From positions 40,982,352-41,046,351 of the forward strand of contig OX235270.1 of NCBI GenBank assembly GCA_944472135.2: a stretch of 64,000 bases of DNA. Reading direction: 5' to 3'. This document shows, in pieces, positions 31,781 through 41,787 of this stretch; positions within the stretch are counted from its first letter, which is position 1; each line of letters opens with the position of its first letter. The stretch is from Trichobilharzia regenti (taxonomy: Eukaryota; Platyhelminthes; Trematoda; Strigeidida; Schistosomatidae). The notes under the pieces were generated by a model, which was given only the letters and a program-made list of their open reading frames with translations, was not told the DNA's origin and ran no database searches. The translations under genes were made by a program, and so were the position numbers.

Positions 31781-33037
31781 CATGTTAACCTCTCCTCCAA
31801 TAACTCTGGTTTACTAACAATTATGCTCCTGAATGCTAGATCTCTCCTTAATAAAATAACAACGCTTCGCTGCCTGGCATACATAGAACGGCCAACACTA
31901 ATAATGGTGACTGAAACCTGGCTTACTACTGATATACCTGACACAAAGCTGGTAATAGACAACTACGACATCTATAGGAACGATAGAGTTGACAAAAGAG
32001 GAGGTGGTTGCTTAATATATGCCTATAAATCCACTAACTCCAATACTTTCAATAACCCAAATACTGACAAACTCCCAGAATCTAAGTGGATAAGCATCCA
32101 CACAAACGAAAGTAAAATTCTCGTGGGATGTATATACAGACCCCCCAATAGCCCTGAAATGACTGATATAACTATTGCAGAAATACTAGAGCATGTAGCT
32201 ACGCTGGACTTCGACTTCAAAGTAGTATGTGGAGATTTCAACTTACCTGGAGTAAACTGGGATACCTGTACAGGACCAAGAATCCATGAAGAGCTACTAC
32301 AAGCTATAGACATAGGAGGATGGAAGCAGTGCGTGCGCCTCCCTACAAGGAACCAAAATACTCTTGACTTAATCCTCTGTCATAACATAGAGCCCATCTC
32401 GATAGAGGTGGGAAATAAACTCGATAACAGTGATCACAACATATTGTACTGCACGCTACCCCTCCGACTAACAACTAAATACACACCTAAAAATTCCCCG
32501 GTGCGCTATCAATATAGGGACTATAAGAATGCAGATTGGGAATTCCTATCAGATCTGTTGAGAAGTTCTGACTGGGAAGAATACTTCATCAACAATAACT
32601 TAGAAGCATCACTTGAGATTTTCTACAAAACAGTTGGCTCAGCAAGAGACACAATCGCGCCCCTAAAATCTGCCCTAAAGACACCAACTCCATTTATTGA
32701 CCGGAAAACGCGACTAAAACTAAAGAAATTGAAAAGGAAATACCATGTATTTAAGGAATTTAATGCGTTAAACCAAATACATGAAACTCTTAAACTGCTT
32801 GAAGAGAAACACAAAATGAAGTCACAACATGAGGAAAATAAAGCGCTAATGGGTAACACCAAAACTCAGGAACTTTGTAGGATATTGCAAAAACGTCTAA
32901 AAAGCAGTAAAGACAATAATGTAAGCATCTTGGAACATAGGGGTGTAATATACAACGATCCCCAGGTTATAAGTGAACTCCTCAGTGAGTGGTTTTGCAA
33001 TGACACCAGAGTGCACCGACCCCAAATTTCCAAATGA
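31781..33037 (+). CDS. LINE2 ORF2, endonuclease half
   Basis: EEP-type endonuclease of a CR1-like LINE, responsible for first-strand nicking at the target. Motifs in order: M-L-L-N-A-R-S, M-V-T-E-T-W-L (catalytic E), G-G-G-C-L-I-Y, G-C-I-Y-R-P-P-N, C-G-D-F-N-L-P-G-V-N-W (catalytic D, N), T-L-D-L-I-L-C, and N-S-D-H-N-I-L. The reading is open without ATG from about 31769, and the first ATG is 31823. The frame ends at TGA 33035-33037, which overlaps the ATG of the RT frame by the bases ATGA. LINE1 reads through the corresponding place without a break, so the stop probably reflects a one-base indel. Confidence 0.85.
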   Translation, partial: HVNLSSNNSGLLTIMLLNARSLLNKITTLRCLAYIERPTLIMVTETWLTTDIPDTKLVIDNYDIYRNDRVDKRGGGCLIYAYKSTNSNTFNNPNTDKLPESKWISIHTNESKILVGCIYRPPNSPEMTDITIAEILEHVATLDFDFKVVCGDFNLPGVNWDTCTGPRIHEELLQAIDIGGWKQCVRLPTRNQNTLDLILCHNIEPISIEVGNKLDNSDHNILYCTLPLRLTTKYTPKNSPVRYQYRDYKNADWEFLSDLLRSSDWEEYFINNNLEASLEIFYKTVGSARDTIAPLKSALKTPTPFIDRKTRLKLKKLKRKYHVFKEFNALNQIHETLKLLEEKHKMKSQHEENKALMGNTKTQELCRILQKRLKSSKDNNVSILEHRGVIYNDPQVISELLSEWFCNDTRVHRPQISK

Positions 33038-34647
33038 CCTGCAAAAGTAACCACAAATTAGGAGAAATAGATTTTAATATGCAAAATATAGACTCAGCGA
33101 TTAAGACATTGAAGTCAAATGGCAGTACTGGAACAGACGACATACCATCTGTCATATACAAAAATGGTAGCACGGAAATGGTAGTCTTGTTACTTAGAAT
33201 ATTTACTCTGTCACTGGAAACTGGAACTTATCCTGAAGTGTGGAAAACCACATACATACTACCTAAGCACAAAGCAGGGGCCAAAACCAGTGCATGCAAC
33301 TATAGACCTATTAATATAACACCGGTAATATCACGAATAATGGAGAAAGTGGTTAAAGACCAAGTGTCAGACAACTTACTAGAACATGAACTTATCAACC
33401 CATCACAACACGGATTCCTCAAAAAGAGATCATGTGCGACCTGTCACATAGACTTTTTCAATGAAGTTACACGAAGCAGGGACAACAGAGAACTAGTAAT
33501 TGTGCTATACTTCGATATAACAAAAGCCTTCGATAGAGTCCCCCATAATCTGCTAGTCAGCAGGTTATGCTCACTAGGGATATGTGACCCTCTCCTGAGC
33601 TGGATAAAATCATTTCTCCGTGACAGGAATCAGATAACAAAAGTTGGCTCGATAATCTCAAGGCCTAAACCTGTAAGTAGTGGTGTAATCCAGGGAAGTG
33701 TATTAGGCCCACTCCTATTCATAATATATATAAACAGTATCTGTGAATGCTTTAGTGTTGGTAAACCAATACTATATGCAGATGACTTAAAAGTGACCTA
33801 TAAATGCAAGAACACAGATCTCGGAATAACAGTAAACGCCATACAGCAAGAATTAGAAAAAATGGACAGATGGTGTGACACCTGGCAACTCCAGTTTAAT
33901 GTCGACAAATGTGGCTGGCTCTGCATAGGTTGCAACAATTTAGAACTTGACCTGACAATTCAAGGCCATGCACTTTTACGACTGGAATCTGTATTGGACC
34001 TAGGACTGAAATACTCACATGACTTATCATTTTCTGAACATATCTCCAAACAAGTGTCAAAGTCACGCAGACTTATCGGCTTTCTACTCAGGAACTTTTA
34101 CAGAAATGAGTCCAGAATTCTGTTGTACAAGGTTTGTGTGCGTCCTTTATTTGATTACTGTTCATTCATGTATAGTAGTATACGCATAGAGGACAAATTG
34201 AAAGTCGAGGGAGTGCAGAGGTACTTCACGTCAAAATTACTCGGAACCGAAAATGGTGCGAACTACTCCACTAGATGTGACACCCTAGGATTAGAAACAC
34301 TATGGCTAAGACGCCTGAGACTAAACTTAACACTTTACTATAAGCTTCTAAACCACTTAGTTTTTACCTCTACTAATGGCATTCGACTTTCAGATGACAG
34401 TGTCTACAAACTAAGACACACTAAGGGTACAGTAGCTATCGAACAATGTAAAACAGCTACCAGGCAAAAGTTTTATTTGATTAGGTATGCACAGATATGG
34501 AATAAACTACCAATGGAAATGCGTCAAGCAGGTACATTGGCCTCATTCAAAAAAGTGCTTAACGACAAACTACACGAGTTTGCAAACGACAGTAGTCCTA
34601 GTTCCTATCTGAGAGCCTCCGAAATTATAGGTCCATTTAATGTATAA
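33034..34647 (+). CDS. LINE2 ORF2, reverse-transcriptase half
   Basis: A 537-residue frame with a complete non-LTR reverse transcriptase, which copies the element RNA at the nicked target. Conserved boxes: T-G-T-D-D-I-P-S-V-I-Y (about residue 32), N-Y-R-P-I-N-I-T-P-V (about 90), Q-H-G-F-L-K-K-R-S (about 125), motif A F-D-I-T-K-A-F-D-R-V (about 160), S-G-V-I-Q-G-S-V-L-G-P (about 215) and the catalytic Y-A-D-D-L-K (about 249). The C-terminal region contains the V-R-P-L-F-D-Y-C segment typical of the thumb. No inactivating stop is seen within it; loss of fusion to the endonuclease half is the only obvious defect. Confidence 0.87.
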   Translation: MTCKSNHKLGEIDFNMQNIDSAIKTLKSNGSTGTDDIPSVIYKNGSTEMVVLLLRIFTLSLETGTYPEVWKTTYILPKHKAGAKTSACNYRPINITPVISRIMEKVVKDQVSDNLLEHELINPSQHGFLKKRSCATCHIDFFNEVTRSRDNRELVIVLYFDITKAFDRVPHNLLVSRLCSLGICDPLLSWIKSFLRDRNQITKVGSIISRPKPVSSGVIQGSVLGPLLFIIYINSICECFSVGKPILYADDLKVTYKCKNTDLGITVNAIQQELEKMDRWCDTWQLQFNVDKCGWLCIGCNNLELDLTIQGHALLRLESVLDLGLKYSHDLSFSEHISKQVSKSRRLIGFLLRNFYRNESRILLYKVCVRPLFDYCSFMYSSIRIEDKLKVEGVQRYFTSKLLGTENGANYSTRCDTLGLETLWLRRLRLNLTLYYKLLNHLVFTSTNGIRLSDDSVYKLRHTKGTVAIEQCKTATRQKFYLIRYAQIWNKLPMEMRQAGTLASFKKVLNDKLHEFANDSSPSSYLRASEIIGPFNV

Positions 34648-35534
34648 GCTTAAATACTACACCTGCTGTTTTTGCCTATATTTATAATTTTAGATAAAAC
34701 ATTAACGATTAAGATACTTACCCTCAAACAGACAAGAAGTTTCGTTTGTAAAACTTCTACCCAACACAATAAGTGGAATAAAATGGACATAAACCGACAA
34801 CATGAAAAAGGTTATAACTCACCACAACATCACATGGACAGATGTACGCTCGTCGGACATCATATATGCCTCACCAACTACAACCCAACATTCCTGAGAT
34901 AATGTGATGAACTTATATCCATAATGTTGCTGAGCAGTCAATATCCACAACTCCTGTCGGAACAACTAAAATTCAAAAACCTTCCTCACGAGAAGTAAAT
35001 ACCCACAAGCAGTAGAAATCCATTAATTAATGCGTCTAAAGCTTATGTATTTTACTCCCAACAATGACATTGCAGATCAAATGAGATAAACATATCACTG
35101 ATTTCAAAATAACACATCAATGAACTATAATTCAAGGATTCTGTACACTACAAAATTATGTATGAAAACTGACTTCAAGCTTTATTTTTTTCCCAGGCAC
35201 TTATAACCCATCCACCAAAGACCTGGTTTTTTTGTTAATGCGAAGACAATACTTCTGTATTTCCTGATGTGTTGCACTCACTGACAATCTAGCGGATTTT
35301 TCCAACTATGCACAGAAATGATTGTACATAAGTGAAAAGGATGTTTTATACTATTGGGATTAACATTTATCAAGTGTATGTATAATCTCCAGTGTACATG
35401 TTAAACATATTTTGCTATCGACTGTAAATTGTGACTGAATAATATGGTCCTATTTCTGTAACAATTTGATGATGCCTGTAAACTGGCGTCCCTCATGTAA
35501 TGTATCATGAGAATAAATTTATTTATTTATAAAT
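34648..35534 (+). other. LINE2 3' UTR with two terminal hairpins
   Basis: Noncoding, homologous to 50256-51063 (LINE1), including a shared AATGCGAAGACAATA segment. Near the end GCC(N8)GGC at 35474-35487 and CTCATG(N8)CATGAG at 35492-35511 can form two hairpins, followed by an ATTT-rich tail. Such 3' structures are what the LINE RT would recognise. Confidence 0.65.
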
Positions 35535-35759
35535 AAATGCAGATGCAGTTGCAGAAAGCATGCATAATTGTGAGACCGTCAGTGTGATTGATCAGCATGT
35601 AGCCCACCTATCATCAGATGCTAGTGCTAAACCTGAGCTGATAGTAAAAGACAGCAGTTGTAGTAATCTTGCAGTTAGAGAATTTTCTGAAAGCCGAAGA
35701 ACAACAGCTTCCGATCCACCGCAAACTTCATGAACTGGTATCAATCAGTCGTCGTCGGT
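35535..35759 (+). pseudogene. Gag of copy A, remainder, truncated
   Basis: Continues the linker of copy A (matching 44729-44955 of copy C) from AAATAAATGCAGATGC, and stops at TCGTCGTCGGT where the next LTR begins. The membrane-spanning C-terminus and the 3' noncoding region of this copy are missing, so copy A and the following LTR are joined by a deletion. Confidence 0.8.
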
Positions 35760-36116
35760 TGTCAATGGAGTTGAAGATTGAACGATCAATTCATGGTTGT
35801 TTGCTCAAAATCAACTTCCCCAATTTTCGCGGAGGCATCAATAAGACAGTCATCGTCTCATCGGTCGCTGTTCAGAAAGAAGAGTGAAACATCGTCAGAA
35901 GTAATCTTATGATTTATTATTGTAATATTTGTTCACAGACCTTAGTTCAGTTATTCTTTTTATATGTTGGTGTAACAATAAAGAAATCTCAAGCGGCAGA
36001 TCGGTGTTTTGGTTTTTCGTCCGTTATAGCTAAGCGTTTCTGAAAACTTCAAGGAACAGCGTGGGCCCGAGCGTAGCGAGAGCTGGGCATTAACGGTTTA
36101 CGAGAAGTGGCTGACA
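35760..36116 (+). repeat. LTR between copies A and B
   Basis: Full-length, TGTCAATGGAG to GTGGCTGACA, 357 bp. It carries AATAAA near 35979. Confidence 0.88.
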
Positions 36117-36261
36117 GATTCTAACGGTCGAAAGAGATTCTGGCGGATTTAGACAGTTGGTGAAAGTTTGGATACTCACCATTCGTCTTTCCTAGTGCCG
36201 GTCAAGTCCTCTTTGAACAAGCAATATCTGGAACGTTTTTGGAATTTGGTCAAGTTCAACA

Positions 36262-38184
36262 ATGCCTGGGTCAAAGAAGGGACAGAGTGTCTTGGATGTA
36301 AACAGGAAAGTAAGTCATGGTGACTTGTCTGAATTTTGTAACGATGTGTCTGATGTTAAGCATGACATGGTTGATGTTACTGTTTCGCCGTTCAGGGATA
36401 ATAGGAACATCAAACTCCCTAAATTAGAACCACGGTGTTTTGATGGAAACCCGGCCGATTATTTACAATTTTTAAAGGAGTTTGAGATCATGTTGAGTGG
36501 TTTTTTATTAAATGATGAATTGAAGTTAATGTATTTGATGAGATATTGCACTGGAGATGCTTCAAGAGCTATATAGTGCTGTAAGTTTATGAAGCCAAAA
36601 GAGGGCTACGATGAGGCTATGAGCATATTACGTCAAAGGTTTGGAAGACCTTCGATGATTGCAGGGAAATTATTCGAGGCTGTTAAGGGTAATGGTGGTC
36701 AATTACAGGATGACTCCCAGGCACTCACTGAGTTTTTAGATAATTTGCTAATTTACAAGAATGGAATGATTTCGATGAATCGCATGAGTGACCTCAACTC
36801 GAGTTTTATACTAGAAGTAATAGCAAGACGTCTACCTACTCGACTGCAAAGGAAGTGAGTGAAGATAAGCTCCCGTATGGAGGATGAGGGTATCGAGCCA
36901 AAATTTGATGATATCCTGAAACTGGTAAAAGATATTGTCAATCAATCTATGAGCAAGTTCGCCAGTATATTGAATCTCACCCCTAGAATAGAGCAGTCTG
37001 AGGGAAAAACGCACTCATTGATGACGAATAGGCCTCAGAGAGGTGGATATCGAGAAGGCTCCATGATGTCTAGTAATGTATATAGACCTAGTGAGTGTAA
37101 CAGGTTTCGTAGTACATCCTCAACAGATAAGTTGCAGGATGCAAGACAAACACGGTTGTGTTTCACACGTTTGCAAGAGGTGCGTACAAAGTTGAACTGT
37201 GAACCAGTGAGCAAGTTCAGTGATAAGCTAAATGTAAACTACAGGCATGACTCCGAATTGTGTGACGATAACGGTGTGGTCAAGAAGTCTGCAGTTGCAA
37301 CTGGTAAGCCATTGTTGAATAGAGTGTCACAGAATAGAGTTACTGCTTCAGAGTCCAGTTCTGACCCTACAAGTGTACAAGGTATTACTAGTCAGAGTGA
37401 AGTTATAAAACCTTTTAGGATTTGCGAGGACGAACCAAAATTCTCTACTTCTGTTATTAAAGAGTTTGAAAATGATGAAGTTGACGGTAAAGTGAATATT
37501 CGTGATAATGATCATGATAGTGCAGATTTGTCTTTGGTTGATCATGATGAGATGAGGGATATGCCTACTACTGCTAAGTTAAACAAGGGTTCTGTACAAC
37601 TACAACGTGATGTAGAATTGAACGCAGATGCAGTTCCAGAAGTTGTGCATACTTGTGAGACCGTCAGTGTAATTGATCAGCGTGTAGCCCACCTATCAGC
37701 AGATGATAGTGCTAAACCCGAACTAGTAGTGAAAGGCAGCAGTGGTGGTATTCTTGCAGTTGGACAACTATCTGAGAGCCGAACAAGAACAGCTTCTCAT
37801 CCACCACTAAGTTCATCACCTTGTGTCACTCAGTCATCGTTGGTGCTGTCATCCACAATGAAACAGACACCCATCAACTCAAGTATCTTGTGCAATGACT
37901 ATGGTAGTATCAGTTCGTTTGAAAGGACGAATATCAATGGTCAGTTTGGTGAGGATAAGCCAAGTGTAAAGGAGAGAGTAATTGTCAAATTGACTTGCAC
38001 GAATAAAGGCATTTCTAGTTTCAAGTTACTATTTGAATGCTATTATCTTTGGTGTAAATTACTCTGTTTCTACACTTGGTTGATGAGACATGTCGTGTGT
38101 TTGTTGGCCATCTATATTCTACGATACAATGACATGGGCGTGTTGCCGTTCAGATTTGAGGATATAGCTGATAGAAGGAAGTAA
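36262..38184 (+). pseudogene. Gag-TM protein gene, copy B (two in-frame stops)
   Basis: Same 1923-bp frame as copies C and D. The DUF1759-type Gag region is followed by a serine/acid-rich linker and, from about residue 560, a conserved C-terminus with V-K-L-T-C-T-N-K-G and a hydrophobic segment (C-Y-Y-L-W-C-K-L-L-C-F-Y-T-W-L-M-R...L-L-A-I-Y-I-L) long enough to span a membrane, ending D-I-A-D-R-R-K. TAG at 36574 (codon 105) is shared with C and D; TGA at 36856 is private to B. No pol domains. The C-terminus is not one I recognise from BEL elements. Confidence 0.82.
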
Positions 38185-38230
38185 GCAAATGAACTCTGCG
38201 ACGATTTTCCAACCTAGGGCGTCAGCCTGA

Positions 38231-38271
38231 GAAGGGTTGTAGGCGTACTGGTGTAAGTCCTACAGTTCTTC
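38231..38271 (+). repeat. Hairpin unit 1 of copy B
   Basis: GAAG (38231-38234) pairs with CTTC (38268-38271), and TGTAGG (38238-38243) with CCTACA (38259-38264); 3-nt symmetrical internal loops separate them. Direct pairing is seen in the sequence; function is unknown. Confidence 0.7.
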
Positions 38272-38424
38272 AAAGGGTAGCGCATCAATAAGCAGTCCAA
38301 TGTGCTTGGTGTATGATCTTTCACATATGTTCATATTGTATATACTGAATTGATATCATCTGTCATCTAGCTGTTGGTAATTCTGTTTGTGTCCGGACGA
38401 CTTCCACTTGGATCATCAACCTGA

Positions 38425-38465
38425 GAAGGAATGTAGGCGTACTGCTGTAAGTCCTACGGTTCTTC
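38425..38465 (+). repeat. Hairpin unit 2 of copy B
   Basis: Same arrangement with TGTAGG against CCTACG, giving one G-U pair on the plus-strand RNA. The loop differs from unit 1 by one base. Confidence 0.7.
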
Positions 38466-38615
38466 AAGGGTAGTTTGTCATGCCAGAATCCACAACATTT
38501 GTTGTGTTGATTGTACATATGTTTGTGTTAAATAATTGTGTGAGTCTTAGTTGATGTAATTGTTGGTTAACCTCTTTGTGTCCGGACATTCCACAAATTA
38601 CAATTATCAACCTGA

Positions 38616-38656
38616 GAAGGGTTGCAGTCGTACTGGTGTAAGTCCTGCGATTCTTC
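38616..38656 (+). repeat. Hairpin unit 3 of copy B
   Basis: Stem strands are TGCAGT and CCTGCG: the third base pair is changed from T-A to C-G on both sides, one end pair is a G-U, and the innermost pair is lost. The 15-nt loop is identical to that of unit 1. Confidence 0.7.
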
Positions 38657-39370
38657 AAAGGAATTCCATCGAGACACGATCTGCGAGTTTGTGTGTACTG
38701 TTTGTATATACGTGTGGTGTGTCATATCAATTGGTGTATTTTGGATTCATTGTGTTTACTTGTTGTTTTCGTATCTTGTTGTTATTGCGTAATTTTGTTA
38801 AAATTTTCGTCGTGATTATTTCTGAAGTTGTTTCGAGTCTTCTACATCCGTGAATGAATTGATTGATGTTAAGGACAGCAGATGGGTCGTATACGCCGTG
38901 GAGGCTAGGCTATTGCTGAGAATGAAATGCACACGGAGATAATTGTTAGCTGCGGTCCCACACGCCGGGGAGAAAGAGTGTAAACGACTGAGGCTCGCAT
39001 GCGTCACCGCTACTAGAACTGAGGCAGAATGAGTGATAAGCGATTTCAGTGGTAATTGGTAGTGAGTAGATAAGAGGATGTGCGTAGAGTATCATGAGGT
39101 GGTGCTATGGTCACGTTGCATTCTGCAAGAGTCATTCTAGCAAGTGGCGATTGTGTTGCAAGAGGATGTGTCAAGTGGAGGTCTCTGTCTGGAGGCGCGG
39201 GTCGTCAGCGATGTGTGAGATTGCTGTTGGTATGCTTGTGGTGTGTTGGCTTTTCTGTTTGTTTTCCATTTCAGCTCTGTCCGTGTGACCCAGGTTCTCG
39301 CAATGGAATCCAAGTCAACGTGTATTGGTCGTGATGGAAAAAAGGGTTGGATCCCTTTTTTGCCGGGGAG

Positions 39371-39727
39371 TGTCAATGGAGTTGAAGATTGAACGATCAA
39401 TTCATGGTTGTTTGCTCAAAATCAACTTCCCCAATTTTCGCGGAGGCATCAATAAGACAGTCATCGTCTCATCGGTCGCTGTTCAGAAAGAAGAGTAAAA
39501 TATCATCAGAAGTAATCTTATGATTTATTATTGTAATATTTGTTCACAGACCTTAGTTGTAACATTTTTTATATGTTGGTGTTACAATAAAGAATTCTCG
39601 AGTGGCCAATCGGTGTTTTTCTTTATGCGTCCGTTAATACTAAGCGTTTCTGAGAAACTGCAAGGAACAGCGTGGGCCCGAGCGTAGCGAGACCTGGGAA
39701 TTCACGGTTTATGAGACGTGATTGATA
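39371..39727 (+). repeat. LTR following copy B
   Basis: Starts TGTCAATGGAG; the final bases are altered (GTGATTGATA), and sequence of another copy's C-terminal region follows directly. AATAAA is at 39586-39591. Confidence 0.85.
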
Positions 39728-40156
39728 TCGGCGCCGTCATACAGAATAAAACAGACGCTCATCAACTCAAGTATCTTGTGCAATGACTTTGATAGTATTG
39801 GTGCGTTTGAAAAGACGAAAGATATTGCTCAGTTTGGTGAGTTTAAGCCAAGTGTAAACGAGAGAGTAATTGTCAAATTGACTTGCACGAATAAAGGCAT
39901 TTCTAGTTTCAAGTTACTATTTGAATGCTATTATCTTTGGTGTAAATTACTCTGTTTCTATACTTGGTTGATGAGATATGTCGTGTGTTTGTTGGCCATC
40001 TATATTCTACGATACAATGACATGGGCGTGTTGCCGTTCAGATTTGAGGATATAGCTGATAGAAGGAAGTTAGCAAATGAACTGTGCGACGATTTTCCAA
40101 CCTAGGCCGTCAACCTGAGAAGAGTTGCAGGCGTACTGCTATGGGTCCTACACCGA
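39728..40156 (+). pseudogene. Scrap of a Gag-only copy: C-terminal membrane region
   Basis: Encodes the last ~110 residues of the Gag-TM protein, including the hydrophobic segment, joined directly to an LTR. Here the terminal TAA of copies B-D is TTA and the frame runs eleven residues further to a TAG at 40103. A hairpin unit begins near 40108 and is broken (its right strand is disrupted) where the inverted LTR starts. Confidence 0.75.
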
Positions 40157-40510
40157 GCAACGTCACGTTAACCTTAAATTCTCTGCTCTCCCTACGATCG
40201 GGCCCACGCTGTTCCTTGCAGTTTCTCAGAAACGCTTAGTATTAACGGACGCATAAAGAAAAACACCGATTGGCCACTCGAGAATTCTTTATTGTAACAC
40301 CAACATATAGAAAATGTTACAACTAAGATCTGTGAACAAATATTACAATAATAAATCACAATATTACTTCTGACGGTTTCCTGCTGACTTCTTTCTGAAC
40401 AGAGACCGATGAGACGATGACTGTCGTATTGATGCCTCCGCGAAAATTGGGGAAGTTGATTTTGAGCAAACAACCATGAATTGATCGTTCAATCTTCAAC
40501 TCCATTGACA
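40157..40510 (-). repeat. Inverted LTR
   Basis: Reverse complement of the LTR at 39371-39727, with the terminal ~40 bp diverged. It forms, together with 40511-41428, the right arm of a palindrome about 0.43 kb from its left arm. Confidence 0.85.
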
Positions 40511-41428
40511 CTCCCCGGCAAAAAAGGGATCCAACCCTTTTTTTCCATCACGACCAATACACGTTGACTTGGATTCCATTGCGAGAACCTGGGTCACACG
40601 GACAGAGCTGAAATGGAAAACAAACAGAAAAGCCAACACACCACAAGCATACCAACAGCAATCTCACACATCGCTGACGACCCGCGCCTCCAGACAGAGA
40701 CCTCCACTTGACACATCCTCTTGCAACACAATCGCCACTTGCTAGAATGACTCTTGCAGAATGCAACGTGACCATAGCACCACCTCATGATACTCTACGC
40801 ACATCCTCTTATCTACTCACTACCAATTACCACTGAAATCGCTTATCACTCATTCTGCCTCAGTTCTAGTAGCGGTGACGCATGTGAGCCTCAGTCGTTT
40901 ACACTCTTTCTCCCCGGCGTGTGGGACCGCAGCTAACAATTATCTCCGTGTGCATTTCATTCTCAGCAATAGCCTAGCCTCCACGGCGTATACGACCCAT
41001 CTGCTGTCCTTAACATCAATCAATTCATTCACGGATGTAGAAGACTCGAAACAACTTCAGAAATAATCACGACGAAAATTTTAACAAAATTACGCAATAA
41101 CAACAAGATACGAAAACAACAAGTAAACACAATGAATCCAAAATACACCAATTGATATGACACACCACACGTATATACAAACAGTACACACAAACTCGCA
41201 GATCGTGTCTCGATGGAATTCCTTTGAAGAATCGCAGGACTTACACCAGTACGACTGCAACCCTTCTCAGGTTGATAATTGTAATTTGTGGAATGTCCGG
41301 ACACAAAGAGGTTAACCAACAGTTACATCAATTGGAACTCACACAATTATGTAACACAAACATATGTGCAAACAGCACATCAAATATTGTGGATTCGTGC
41401 GGGAAAACTACCAGTGAAGAACTGTTTG
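40511..41428 (-). repeat. Inverted 3' region of a Gag-only copy
   Basis: Reverse complement of about 38460-39370 at very high identity, including hairpin unit 3 (inverted at 41225-41266) and the purine-tract hairpin (near 40515-40545). It ends near 41428 at another LTR in plus orientation. Confidence 0.85.
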
Positions 41429-41787
41429 TGTCAATGTAGTTGTAGATTGTACGATCAATTCATGGTTGTTTGCTCAAAATCAACTTCCCCAATTTTCGCG
41501 GAGGCATCAATACGACAGTCATCGTCTCATCGGTCGCTGTTCAGAAAGAAGTCAGCAGGAAGCCGTGAGAAGTAATATTGTGATTTATTATTGTAATATT
41601 TGTTCACAGATCTTAGTTGTAACATTTTCTATATGTTGGTGTTACAATAAAGAATTCTCGAGTGGCCAATCGGTGTTTTTCTTTATGCGTCCGTTAATAC
41701 TAAGCGTTTCTGAGGAACTGCAAGGAACAGCGTGGGCCCGAGCGTAGCGAGAGCTGGGCATTAACGGTTCACGGGACGTGACTGACA
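41429..41787 (+). repeat. LTR at the right end of the complex
   Basis: TGTCAATGTAGTTG to GTGACTGACA, full length; LINE1 RT sequence starts directly after it. Confidence 0.85.

Larger units (their letters stand above)
30007..35534 (+). mobile_element. LINE2, nearly intact CR1-like LINE
   Basis: A 5.5-kb non-LTR retrotransposon inserted in copy A: Gag-only sequence stops at CAACGTGAA (30006) and resumes at AAATAAATGCAG (35535). It has a short 5' UTR, ORF1, ORF2 with endonuclease and RT, an ~890-bp 3' UTR and an ATTT-type tail. Compared with copy C four target bases are missing and no target duplication is visible, as is common for CR1. It is the best-preserved LINE here, with one break in ORF2. 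Confidence 0.88.
38185..39370 (+). other. Copy B 3' noncoding region with three hairpin units
   Basis: After the stop come three tandem units of about 190 bp, with hairpins centred at 38231-38271, 38425-38465 and 38616-38656. Each has GAAG...CTTC around an inner six-base stem and a 15-nt loop CGTACTGSTGTAAGT. A conserved ~650-bp stretch follows and ends in AAAAAAGGG(N6)CCCTTTTTT and a GGGGAG purine tract at the 3' LTR. Confidence 0.75.
28319..41787 (+). mobile_element. Gag-only LTR complex inserted in LINE1
   Basis: A 13.5-kb block bounded by LINE1 sequence on both sides. It comprises a 5'-truncated LTR, copy A of the internal region (split by LINE2), an LTR, copy B, an LTR, a 430-bp scrap, an inverted LTR with inverted 3' region, and a final LTR at 41429-41787. 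The layout suggests several insertions or recombination events at one place rather than one integration. Confidence 0.75.

Noticed and set aside
34672..34902. 76-codon frame after LINE2 ORF2
   Set aside because: It lies in the LINE2 3' UTR; the homologous LINE1 region has no such frame.
38221..38280. Hammerhead or hairpin ribozyme in the tandem units
   Set aside because: CTGAGAAG resembles a hammerhead box at first sight, but the CUGANGA pattern, the GAAA and a cleavage triplet in the right places are missing.
39094..39334. Two overlapping frames in the 3' region of Gag-only copies, repeated in each copy
   Set aside because: Their repetition follows from repetition of the DNA; they overlap in different phases and are disrupted in copy D, so coding is not supported.
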